A stretch of DNA of 64,000 nt from contig JAJEKV010000012.1 in NCBI GenBank assembly GCA_021234155.1, forward strand, positions 10,010,448-10,074,447. The letters are read 5' to 3'. Made by a program: the position numbers and the translations under genes. Each line of letters opens with the position of its first letter. The first letter of the stretch is position 1. The notes beneath the pieces were generated by a model. The model was not told where the DNA came from and ran no database searches. It saw only the letters and a program-made list of their open reading frames with translations. Below, piece by piece: positions 1 to 9,889 of this stretch. This DNA is from Isoetes taiwanensis. Its lineage: Eukaryota; Streptophyta; Lycopodiopsida; Isoetales; Isoetaceae.

Positions 1-13
1 TTATATTTAGAGA

Positions 14-180
14 CGTCGATGATCGACGTCCACCGTGGCACGCCACCTGGCATGGCAGCGCGTGGGTTTGCCACTCACCGCCCACTAAACGTCGATGATC
101 GACGTCCATCGTGGCACGCCATCGTGGCACGCCACCGCAGGCTGAACGACGATCATCGACGTTCAGCGTGCGGTGACGCT
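14..180. repeat. GC-rich short direct and inverted repeats
   Basis: A roughly 32-bp unit, beginning with the palindrome CGTCGATGATCGACG and followed by CGTGGCACGCCA, occurs near 14-45 and again near 90-121. An inverted version (ACGATCATCGACG) lies at about 150-165. The sequence is much richer in CpG than what follows. No coding sense is supported. It may be local duplication within or beside a decayed retroelement. Confidence 0.55.
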
Positions 181-194
181 GGACGCTGTGAATG

Positions 195-357
195 TTTAAA
201 TGCACCTAGAAAAGGATATCCTTCAGAAAAGGATGGTGCACTGCAGGACCTTGGGATCCATTATGTGTTTCATGTAAGTCAACTGAAGCGTGTTATACTA
301 GATACAGATAATGTGGTTAGTTCTGAGAGTATACCACTTGTCTTAACTCCTTTATAA
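195..357 (+). pseudogene. Ty3/gypsy integrase C-terminal remnant
   Basis: The plus-strand frame ends with a segment containing IHYVFHVSQLKRVI. This matches the conserved IHPVFHVSQLK box at the end of Ty3/gypsy integrases, just upstream of a chromodomain or the polyprotein stop. About 45 residues are recognisable before the stop at 355-357. The rest of pol is not in the window or is lost; the upstream bases are GC-rich repeats instead of integrase. The identification rests on one short motif, but a specific one. Confidence 0.6.
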
Positions 358-360
358 CGC

Positions 361-456
361 CAGAACATCCATTAACATCCAACATATAAAAATTAAATCC
401 CCCAACACATAACAACCAACACATAACAACCATTGACATTAACAAGCAACACATAA
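361..456. repeat. short AACACATAACAACC tandem-like repeat flanking MITE copy 1
   Basis: AACACATAACAACCA-type units and CCATTRACATTAA units recur several times just left of the foldback element. Related sequence (ACAACCAACACATAA) lies left of the second copy at about 41890-41907. This suggests the element end is longer or internally duplicated. Confidence 0.5.
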
Positions 457-791
457 CTACCATTGACATTAATTAACACAACCATTGGGTCCAACACATT
501 TAAATTAAAATCCCCCTTAAACCCTTTGGTTTGGGTGCATATTCACACGGAGGTGACTCCGGGCAATGAGAGCTGTTGGATAGGCATATTCACCCCTTAT
601 TCCTTAATCTACACCGTACGTAAAGTTCCTCATTTGTGGGGTATGCAAGTACAAAATTTGCTATACTGTATAACAAGATTCGCAAAATACTATAAGATTT
701 CAAGCGGAATACTATATGGTGTTGATTTCGTACGTGCAAAATACAATTATGAGGGCTCTCGCTGCCCTATGTCACCCCCCGTGTGAATATG
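457..791. mobile_element. Foldback MITE, copy 1, right terminal repeat truncated
   Basis: This is near-identical to the complete copy at 41908-42328. The left terminal inverted repeat (CTACCATT..AACACAACC..GGGTCCAACACATTT) and the whole core are present. The right arm stops after about 21 bp (771-791, GTCACCCCCCGTGTGAATATG) and continues straight into an unrelated repeat. No transposase is encoded, so it is non-autonomous. The ORF across it (463-786) is a by-product of the repeat and not a gene. Confidence 0.75.
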
Positions 792-903
792 TAGCATAAT
801 AACAGGGGGTTTTCTTTGTGTTTTTGTACGCTTTTCACTAAGGTTTTCCTATGATTTCATGATGTATTCAAATGGATGTACTAATGCGTACATCTAGAGT
901 GCA
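787..903. repeat. 118-bp dispersed repeat shared with 39427-39545
   Basis: The sequence starts AATATGTAGCATAATAACAGGGGG and runs to ATCTAGAGTGCA. A diverged copy lies at 39427-39545 with the same order of blocks. Here it begins exactly where the MITE right arm is cut; there it begins at the break in an LTR. It may be the end of an unrecognised element. Confidence 0.6.
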
Positions 904-940
904 TCATTTCTGAGCCATTGATTTTAGCCTTTTTTTTTTC

Positions 941-1056
941 AATGGTCAACAACCAATGGCTCACAACAAAAGCCCTTTTTTTGTGCGTGTGGTGCATAAT
1001 GGTCAACAACCAATGGCTCACAACAAAACCCCTCTTTTTGTGTGTGTGGTGCATAA
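941..1056. repeat. 58-bp tandem duplication
   Basis: Two adjacent copies (about 941-998 and 999-1056) of AATGGTCAACAACCAATGGC...GTGGTGCAT differ at a few positions. Directly downstream, a GAAGGGCTTGAAGGGCGCAT...CCCCGCCGGCAACACAT block (1063-1136) recurs at 1288-1342. No gene is supported in 904-1387. Confidence 0.65.
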
Positions 1057-1387
1057 TGGACACATGAAGGGCTTGAAGGGCGCATGAAGGACTTGAAGGG
1101 TGCATGTAGTGCAGTTTCCCCGCCGGCAACACATTTTTTATCATAACTTTTGATCCAGAGCTCTGTTTCAGATGATTGTTATTGCGTTGGAAAGCTCTCT
1201 CCGAGATCTTTTTGATAGTGTATGATATGGATATGTTTGGTTAAGTTATCTATGCTAAAACAGCAATTTTTCGGCCAGGTTGGGCACATGAAGGGCTTGA
1301 AGGGCGCATGTAGTGCAGTTTCCCCGCCGGCAACACATTTCAAAATCTGCAAAGACTTGATTGGTGAATTGATTCTTTAAGAAAGAA

Positions 1388-1960
1388 TCAAGATAAGATA
1401 AGATAAATAAGATAAGATAAGATAAGATAAGATGGGTTTTTACGTCCACGGGAACCCAATAGGTTATGGGACGACACATGCAAGGGCAACAACCCATCTA
1501 AAACCTGGGGACTAGGCCCCATCACCACACAATAACCAAATATTAAAAGACTACCAAAAAGAAGATAATTCTAATGTTAGTGGTAATTTTGTGCTTCTAA
1601 AATTATCTAGGCATAGCCAATTCAAGTATTGGAAGGCCATTGGTCTAGAATAATTGATGCGCCTCCCCTGTGGTAACTGCCCATTTCTTTTGCAGGCGGG
1701 CTGCCAAGCTTCTCGATCAACTCTTAGGGAGACTAATCCCAGTAATCGTTGGGAACTCCAAGAGTTCGCAGTGTGGGTGGTAGATCGCTGGCCCTTCCCT
1801 ATTGTTTTGGGAAGCTTGCATATTAATCCGTGACAGCTAGTTGTGTTGTTCTGTACTACACCTGTCACTATATGGTCAGGTGGATGGAAGATTTGCATCC
1901 TACCATGCACTACACTAGAACCACCATTTTGCTGTATGTCCCTCATTCGTGCAAGCTTTT
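1388..1960 (-). mobile_element. LINE 3' end with (TTATC)n tail and ORF1 C-terminal remnant
   Basis: Read on the minus strand, the tail is about nine TTATC units (1388-1433). It is preceded by the core GGTTCCCGTGGACGTAAAAA, which is shared with four other loci in this window. Further upstream (1600-1700) the sequence aligns with the 7.6-7.7 kb element. There a CGTGTTCG-rich ORF1 tail ends in the block TCTAGACCAATGGCCTTCCAA. The frame 1551-1946 holds the decayed ORF1 end, without a clear start. Where the element ends on the right is not clear; 1960 is approximate. Confidence 0.5.
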
Positions 1961-2589
1961 GTCAGCATGATTCTTGCTGCAGAAGTGGTGAGGTCGTAGC
2001 CAATATATAGAGAGGTGCCTTTTATAATGTTGCATGATGGAGTATAGTGCCTTTGACTACTACATCAGCCACTGAAAATTTCATAATGCATGGGTGGTTA
2101 TAGTGTTGAAGACCAAGATGGGATGCCCTGATAATGGTCACACATGAGCACAGAAGTTCATCTTGGAAAGAACCATCGCCTGTAGCTTCTTTGTGAGATC
2201 TTCTTGTGCCTCCTATGGAAAACCTCAGACCACCACATTATGGCACCTGAGTGGCTCTAGTTGGGTATTCCTGAGGTCTTAGTAGTGCTCGACCTAACGG
2301 GATCAGCTGCTCGACTAAGCTAGAGCCTCAACTGGCTTGTTTTTGCATGCTAACATCGGTCTATCATGCTGGGCATGCCTCATATAGCACAACATAGGCA
2401 ATGGTTGCAGTTTCTACATCCGCCTTCAATGCTTGAAGCTAAAACTTAGCTCTTGGTGCTTCTCCGCTTGTTTTTCTAACTCCCACATGTAAAGGCTCAA
2501 CTGCTCATGAGTTTTGGCATAAAGCCCCTGACCTTGCAAGGCAAGTGTCTTTTACATCCCAACATGAGGAGCTTTCCTCTTGATAGTAA
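1961..2589. other. No gene seen
   Basis: Unique-looking, non-coding sequence. It may be the body of the plus-strand element whose 3' end follows, but I find no domain or long frame. Confidence 0.5.
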
Positions 2590-2676
2590 TATGCATATTA
2601 TTCTCTTTGTTTGGGTCCCATGGGCCAATTAGTCTTAATGGACGATAAAAATGCATTCTATTCTATTCTAACCTCC
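2590..2676 (+). mobile_element. Non-LTR 3' end with (TATTC)3 tail
   Basis: The core TTTGGGTCCCATGGGCCAATT..GGACGATAAAAAT is followed by three TATTC units. The same core precedes the pentamer tails at 54.5 kb and, inverted, at 63.2 kb. Only the 3' terminus is recognisable. Confidence 0.6.
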
Positions 2677-5300
2677 AAATCCTGGAGGCTATGTCATGGC
2701 ACAGTTTCTCTTTCGTAGAGCGTTGAACCATAAAATGCTTCAAATACTTAAAATGGTACCAAATTAAAGCTCATGGATGATCCTAATGCTGCTCCATTAG
2801 CATGGTTGCAAGCAAGACTAAAAACTTGAAGAACAAGAAGAAGCAGTTTTTATGTCATACCACGTTGAGCATTTTATTGGACATATGATGTACATACTAC
2901 GCCAACATTGCTTATGGGTTTGTCCCCACCAGTTTACATTGAATGCATTAAAATGGCTCGAACCTATTTGTCATCAAATAGATTATAAAAGCCTCATACT
3001 CTATTAAAAACGCATTGCATTTCTATCCCATTTTGGCGTCTAATGGTAGGTATCCAATTTTTACTCTAGAAAATTGGATACCCGCACTAGAAAATTCCAA
3101 TCCATTTTTACTCTGCCCACCTATTAATATGTTAATAATATTTGTGGACATTGTTTCTTGATTTTTTATTTTTTATTTTTCCCAAACCAAAAAAAACGTC
3201 TTCCATAACACACCAAAAAACAAACAACATAATAACCAGAATGATCAGTTGGGTGGAGAATCAACTAGTGGGGTGTGAAACCCTACAAATCCACCAGGAA
3301 ATTTGTTGTTTTCACCCAAAAGCCCTAACCAAATGTGCATATCATAGACCATCAAAAAGATCCCGAAGAGAGCTTTTCAATGCAATAAAAATCACTCAAA
3401 ATGGAGTTTGAATTCAAAAGTTATGATAAACACCATATTACTCTCAAATCTACATGGCATGCACTTTGCAAAAAGGTATCCGGATTGAAAAGTACAAAAA
3501 GCGGGTACCTATAAATTTGGTCAAATCATATGCCAATGGAAAGCTCTCTACATAACCTTTCCAAAGAGTCCAAGATCAGCTAAATTTGACCTCTATAGCT
3601 CAAGTTATGAGCGTAGAAACAATTGACATTCTCTCTCTAGTGCTTCTCTTCTTTATCTATTTTTAGTGACCTAGATATTACATACAATGGTTTGATAACA
3701 AAAGAACCTCTCATAAAAATCATATTTTTTATTAAAACTTTTTTTTCTCCCAACTAGGAAATTTTAAAAGGCATTTGCAAACGTGATAGCCTACACCAAA
3801 ACTTATAGTAGAACTTGCAAATTTCAATTTATAGGCTGCAATAGGACAGTATGTACTTCCATTTTATTGCCATTGAAGTCTATGGGAATCTTCTTGTGGG
3901 AACGATGCATTTGCACATTGATAAGATTGTCTCGCTGCTTTTGGAAGCCAATAAAAGTGTCTATATATAAAAGCATAGTAATGTATAATAATCAATGTGT
4001 TATCATAGGTAGTTTGTTGTACTTATTTGTTCTTTTCTACTTGTTTTATAACTATGTTCCTAGTACACTAACTACTGTTTTAGATTGATTGTGTTTCTTT
4101 ACTATTTTGGATTGCAAAATATTTGCAAAGCAATAGTGGAATTAAAAATTGGCAATATATAAATGTCTCAACAAGAACCTAGCTCAAATGAATATATTCT
4201 AGATTAGAGTTGATGATGTTCATTATAATAATCTATAAACTATTTAATATTTTGCTTAATATACAATAACTTTAGTTTAAATATTAGCATGAGTGTAACA
4301 ACTAGTTGCGAATTGTCTCTAAGTGCTTGCGTCATTGATTTCTAATGAAAAATATTGCATTATAAACCAATTAACTTGCTAAAACATACAATACCATGTT
4401 TTAAGTGCTTTGCGTGAGTATAAAACTAGATATGTCTCTCGTATGCTAATACTTACAAATGAAGAATCGCATAGGGACTAATCAACATGGCATTAATCCC
4501 AGATCGACAATAAAATTGAACTAAAATCTATAAACTAAACATTTTCCATAACTTTGTGTCTTAAGTGCTTGGCATGGGTGTAATGATTAGCAATAATTAA
4601 TAAGTTATGCTACAATTGTCTCTAAGTAGTTGTCCTTAATATACTTACATTTCTAGTCAATATGAATGCATGGATTGTTTATAGCACAATATATACATGA
4701 AGCAAGGTATATTCAATTAACACTATTCTAAAATAAGATAACGCATCAAGAGAAGGATCAAAATCATATCACACTTTTATTAAGACTCCTCAACAAGTCA
4801 CCAAAATTAGAAGTTGTGCAAGTCCAATCATTGAATGCGTTTATTTCATGGAAGTTTTCAACTTAGAATATGCTATTTGAGACAAAATCCTAGCCACCAT
4901 AATGGAAACCCTAAAACTGGAATACCAACAGTATAAAAGTAGGCCAAAAAAATGATCGAATACACAATGGTTAATAATTTGCACATCAATAATAATAGTC
5001 TAAACTATTACATAAGCTGCTACTCATGATTTGATCCTGAGTATCACCATTAAGCATTAACAGAAAGAAACCAATATACATTTTGATTCGAGCGCAAGCA
5101 ATCATGGTTGGACTTAAAAACACATGTCACAAAATTTAAGAACTTTTAATTCAAGTTCAAGCAATCATAGCCGAATTTCAAAACATACATCACAAAATCT
5201 TTATAAGAATGAAGCAATCAACCCTGCTTTAGATTCGTTAAGCCGTCAAGAAGGATTCAAATTCATTTTGTTAATCCTACAATAAGGATTCATGATATTC
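2677..5300. other. AT-rich non-coding stretch
   Basis: No domain-bearing frame on either strand; the open frames at 3142-3411 and 3783-4088 have low-complexity composition and no recognisable motif. Two loose repeats of GCAATCAT..CACAAAAT occur near 5098-5215. Nothing else supportable. Confidence 0.55.
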
Positions 5301-5570
5301 GAGGAAAGCCAGAATTGCAAAATGATCGATTTTTTATGCTCTAGCATAAGCGAATGGCAGACATGAAGTTTTTGAAGCACAAAGAATCGGAAAGAATGTT
5401 TAATATCATACTTAAACTGCATCTGTCCATATGTGAAAGGGAAGCCAAAATTGCAAAATGATCGATTCTTTCTACTCTACCATAAGCGGACGACAGACAT
5501 GAAGTTTTTGAAGCACAAAGAATCGAAAAGAATGTCATATTTGATATTTAAACTGCACCTGCCTATATTG
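5301..5570. repeat. Tandem duplication of about 135 bp
   Basis: Copies at about 5301-5435 and 5436-5570 share GAAGCCARAATTGCAAAATGATCGATT and CAGACATGAAGTTTTTGAAGC, with scattered substitutions. The open frames across it on both strands are by-products. Confidence 0.75.
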
Positions 5571-7309
5571 GCACAAAATAAATTCCTCAAATTTTTAGCA
5601 GACTTGCCTAACTGGAGTTGCACCATTTCATGCAATTTTAAGTGTCCACATCAACACCCATGTCAGCACACCCACATCATTCTATCTCCCCGGATGCATC
5701 TTGAAGTCTAGCAACCTTCCTAACGCTCCCTTACTTTGTGTGCTTAAGGGTTTTAATGACATACAAAAGTTTAGAATGGACCTCTTCATAGCAGAAGTTC
5801 AAAATTGAGACACCGTGTCTTGGAGACTGGTAGCTCTAATAGGTTATTAGGTTTTAAGAAAACCATGTTCAATTGTAAATTTACAGGTAGTTTTTGCATC
5901 GAAAGTTGAATTGATAGCTGATCATTACAGGGCAGGACCAAACTTAATCTCATAAGAAACTTTAATATAAGTTCCTTGCTTTGTATGCCTATAAAAAAAT
6001 CACCTTTTTCAAATGACAGATGCATGTACAGAAATTATGAGCAAATCATGAAACTGCAAGGACATTCTTAATTTGCTGATGAATGGACAGATATCCTTAA
6101 ATGATGCATCCCAGCATGATTCATCCCTTTAATGATGGTCTGATTAGGCAAGTTAGAGGTCCATAGTTTGCAAGATACAAATGATGAGGTCGCACTTTTG
6201 AACTGTGTAAATATGAAGAATTAATAGAATAGGTCCATCTATGGTCAATTATGATATGGTACTGCTTGTGTGCCAGTTATTATAATTGATTTGAATTGAT
6301 TTTATCATCCAGTTTTTAGAAAAGAGCAAGATGATCTTAAGGCCCTGCAAAAACTTATAAAATTAGACATAGGTGAAGAGAACCGTTTATGTTTTGCTCT
6401 TGCCTTCAACTATTATTGAAGCCAAGATGTACATGTTGCATGTTAGAAGATGTTATGTAGTCGTTGCTTAAATGAGCATTTTGATCTGTTTGGGAGCTGG
6501 AACCTTTGACATTATATTCATCATGAATATTCCCTCTTACGGCCTACAATGTTAGAATAAAATGATAAATTTAGTCAAAACCATATAAAAACTATGACCA
6601 AATTGTTATTTTTTACATGTTAACAGGTTTATCACGTGTTTTGCAGTGGTAAAGGACAATTGGCATGGAGTTCTTGGAGGAAATTCTAATGCTTGATGCC
6701 ATCATTATGCTAATTAGTGGTGAGATGATTTATTGCTACAAAAGTTTGTTTTGTAAAAACATCGTCGGACCAGTTCCCTTCAATGTAGGTGTAGTGTAAT
6801 ATCAGGAATTGTAGTGGTTGCAAAGGCTATCAAGTCACAAATCCTAGTCAAAGAAATGCAATTATTTTTTGAAGAATGAGAATCTAATATTGTAGCAGAT
6901 GGTTTAAGAGCATGCCTTGATAATAAGAGTATCCTTTAGCAATTTGACATGGTATGAACCCTGATGATAAATTATTTGTTTCATTCTGAAACAGGTCTAT
7001 TGTGATGGACTTTGTTGATGATACATTTGTTGTGGATGACGATGCAATCATTCAGCCACGAAAATGTGCCATGAGATACTGACGATAGTAATGGAGCCTA
7101 GTGGAGCCATTGGTCTAGCAGCAGTGTTGTTGAAGTAGTTTCGGTCAAGTACTGCATATGCAAGTACATACATATTGGGATTGTTCTTTCTGATGACAAT
7201 ATTGATCTCAACCAGTTGTAGAAAGTCTCTGGAACGTCGACATAGAGTAACGCTTATATAGTTTGAGCTTAAGAAGATGTATGTGGGTATATTCAGGCTT
7301 GAAGAGATG
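5571..7309. other. No gene seen
   Basis: AT-rich sequence without a frame that carries a recognisable domain. Short coding-like islands (for example near 6340-6420) are too brief to support a call. Confidence 0.5.
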
Positions 7310-8613
7310 ATTTCAATTATAATAAAGATAAAGATAAAGATAGATTTTTATCGTCTGCGAAAACCCACAGGGTTATGGGACCCATACAAGAGAAGAGGGC
7401 AGAAGCCCACACAGCCGGAGCAAAGAAGGCAAAAGCCCAAACAAAACCCAAGGACAAAGCCACAAAGAAAACAAAGGGCCGAGGCCCAAAGAAAACATGA
7501 GGGCAAAAAGCCCCAGTACAAACAGGATGAACATGCTCATGGATGCTAAGGATATTAGTGCTATTGAGATATTCTAGACATAACCTATCCACGGGTTGGA
7601 AGGCCAATGGTCTAGAATAATCGCTGCTCCTCCTCTATAAACTGCCCATTTCTTATGCTGGCGCGCTTCCCTTACTCTACAGAGTTCGTCCCTGCGCTTG
7701 CACAACTGTATTGGAGAAAGATCCTCTTGTACCGAGAATGCAGTCCCCTTTAGGTGGTTGCCATGCTGAAGAATATGGAGCCGACTCAACGCATCCTGGA
7801 AGCGAACGAGAAGATGACGAGGCCGATTAGGACGCGTTGCTCCCACCCGAGCAGCACTCACAATTCCAGTAGCAGGAACGTGTCCTTCTGTCTGTCTCTA
7901 TAAACAATTTTCTTGCTACCTCCAAATCTGTCTGTCCTTCTGCATCCGTCTCTATAACCCCTATAATCCGCAAATTAAGGATCGGTGTATCAGTCATAGA
8001 GGCATCCTGTGATGAAGACGCCTGGGAGCTAGCAGGAATCCTGTATGGTGGCAAGTCGGACCGCGTGGAGACTCGAAGTCTCGCATCAACACGTTGTTCC
8101 GCCCTCACGAATCTCTACATCAACACAATGTCTGGCCTCAGTCTGAATCTCTGCATCAACACACTGTGTTACCTCAATCTGTGTAGAGATTTCAGCGATA
8201 CCCTTCACGAGGGATGCGGTCTCAGGTCAGATGTCCGTACGGAAGCATATAAAGCATCTGCATTCTCACCACCCTGATATGCTGAATGTGGCACAAAGTC
8301 CTTCAAGAATCTGCAGAATCGTGGTCCAACGCCAATGTGAAATAGTGAGAGATGTGGCCACATTTCCTCCCTCAGAATAAATGGCATATAGATGATTCCG
8401 GAGTGGAGGCGGGAAACAATGAGCTTGGAAAGCGAGAGTGCTATTGAACCCAATCCTAAGAGGCTGTTGGGGCCCAAATAGAGAGGAAGGCAAACTGATT
8501 GGAGCGTTTGGTGTCATGCCATGAAGTTGGGTCCGAGATCGGGAGCTGGGAGAACGTGGCGGAGGCTGTGGGAGCAAGGGCTGCACTATTGGCGATGGTT
8601 TCGTCCTGGCCAT
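7310..8613 (-). mobile_element. ORF1-only LINE with hexamer tail
   Basis: On the minus strand a possible ORF1 start lies at 8613, with a Pro/Ser-rich N-terminus. Next comes a segment with repeated VD-EIQTE units near 8100-8200. An RRM-like segment follows at about 7980-7900 (ILNLRIIGV). Then comes a Transposase_22-like C-terminal domain at 7574-7861, with RHLLVRFQDALSRLHIL, LKGTAFSVQEDLSP and REARQHKKWAVYRGG. The 3' UTR runs directly to the core GGGTCCCATAACC..GACGATAAAAATC and an ATCTTT-type tail (about 7317-7347). ORF1 is broken by several frameshifts. No endonuclease or reverse transcriptase lies between ORF1 and the tail, so this is a half-LINE. The domain match is from pattern recognition of L1 ORF1 proteins. 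Confidence 0.65.
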
Positions 8614-8619
8614 AAAGGA

Positions 8620-9263
8620 AGACGGCTAGGGATGCATGAGTGTTAGGAATATAGGAAGAGCATAATTTTAATATTATTACAAAAAGCCATCTCTAGATAT
8701 GATAACAAGTTATTTGATATCCTTTCCCACATCCTTATGTTTAGTATATTTTGATGCATTCTTGCCTAACTAAGGTCTACACTTCCTTTCAAAGGCTGCT
8801 TGTATTCTAGACGCACTCTTGTCTAACACTAAGACCTTGATGGCTTCTTCTTTCGAATCTGGCTGAACATCTTGATAGATAGCAGTTTGGGTGCAGAAAA
8901 TGGCCAAGGTGCAATTTGCCCTTTCTAAGTTGGAAAAGCTTGCTGCATTATCATATCAAGCAAGATTATAAATCATAATAGTTATGGTAATTACCATTCA
9001 CCGTGTAGGATGTATAACATTATAAGTAATTGATGTTGTCTGTATTTATTGTCACTAGCTGGTTGAGTGTGCTTAGGAATGAGTCATGTGAAGGTGATGG
9101 AACGACATGGTTAGGACATGAATTATAAGTATTGCTATAGTTGATACCTACCCTACAAAAGAGTTGCATGAACATGCTCTTCAGCTGGCTCAAACATTCA
9201 AACAATGGCACACAAAGAACAAAAGGGAGATATGGAAGAGACAAAGGATATTGATAGCTAGTA
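8620..9263. other. No gene seen; left flank of the gypsy element
   Basis: Non-coding flank ending in TAGTA at 9259-9263, the presumed target duplication of the nested gypsy element. The minus-strand frame at 9020-9295 has no recognisable domain and runs into the LTR. Confidence 0.5.
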
Positions 9264-9861
9264 TGTTTGGGGTCTGGGTTCGGGAACTCCTGCAAGACAG
9301 CCCTCTGTGAGGACCCTTGGATCTAACAGGAGAATCCGGGAGCTATGTCACGTGGGATTTGCAAGAAAAGAACAAGGAAAAGAGAACAGAACAAAAAGAG
9401 AACAATGAGATCACAATAATGAGAATAACTTCCTTGATGTCAATGAAGATACATGAGCTCTCGCAATCGAGAGAAAACTGAAGTGAGACAAGACTCAAAA
9501 CTCATCTAAAAACTCATGTGCTAACTCTACTCATATATATAGTACAATGGCCTTTGGCCCAATATAGACACTCTGACTGATTTCGGTGCCGACTCCTAGA
9601 AGGAGGCCCGATTTGTGAGGAATGCCGGGCGGTGCCTCTTGAAGTGCACGGAATCACGCCGACGCCGACGCCTTGGCGGTGGACGCCGTCACTTGTCCGA
9701 AAGTGTCGCCTCTTGGTAGCGACGCGGGCTTTGATGCGCGGGTCCATTGTTTGGTCTTTTGGGCCTTTGACGATCGACACGTGCCTGCTCGTGGATCCTT
9801 GGACTTGACTTGGTCCATCAGATGCATGAATAGTCCTGCACCGGGAGGCCTGGGACTAACA
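9264..9861 (-). repeat. 3' LTR of outer gypsy element
   Basis: On the minus strand it runs from TGTTAGTCCCAGG to CCCCAAACA, the canonical TG...CA ends. A TATATATAG-type TATA box lies near 9534-9543. It is preceded (plus 9862-9880, minus-strand reading TTTGGTGGGGAG) by a purine-rich tract suitable as a polypurine tract. It matches the LTRs at 17707, 28212 and 30890. Confidence 0.9.
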
Positions 9862-9878
9862 CTCCCCACCAAACGACA
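9862..9878 (-). promoter_or_regulatory. Polypurine tract of outer element
   Basis: On the minus strand, GTTTGGTGGGGAG directly abuts the LTR start TGTTAG. The same tract sits before the 3' LTR of the inner element at 28195-28211. This is the expected site of plus-strand DNA priming. Confidence 0.7.
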
Positions 9879-9889
9879 CTCGGTGTGAA

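Noticed and set aside
463-786. 107-codon plus-strand ORF
   Set aside because: Spans the MITE left arm and core; the second MITE copy does not conserve the frame as coding sequence.
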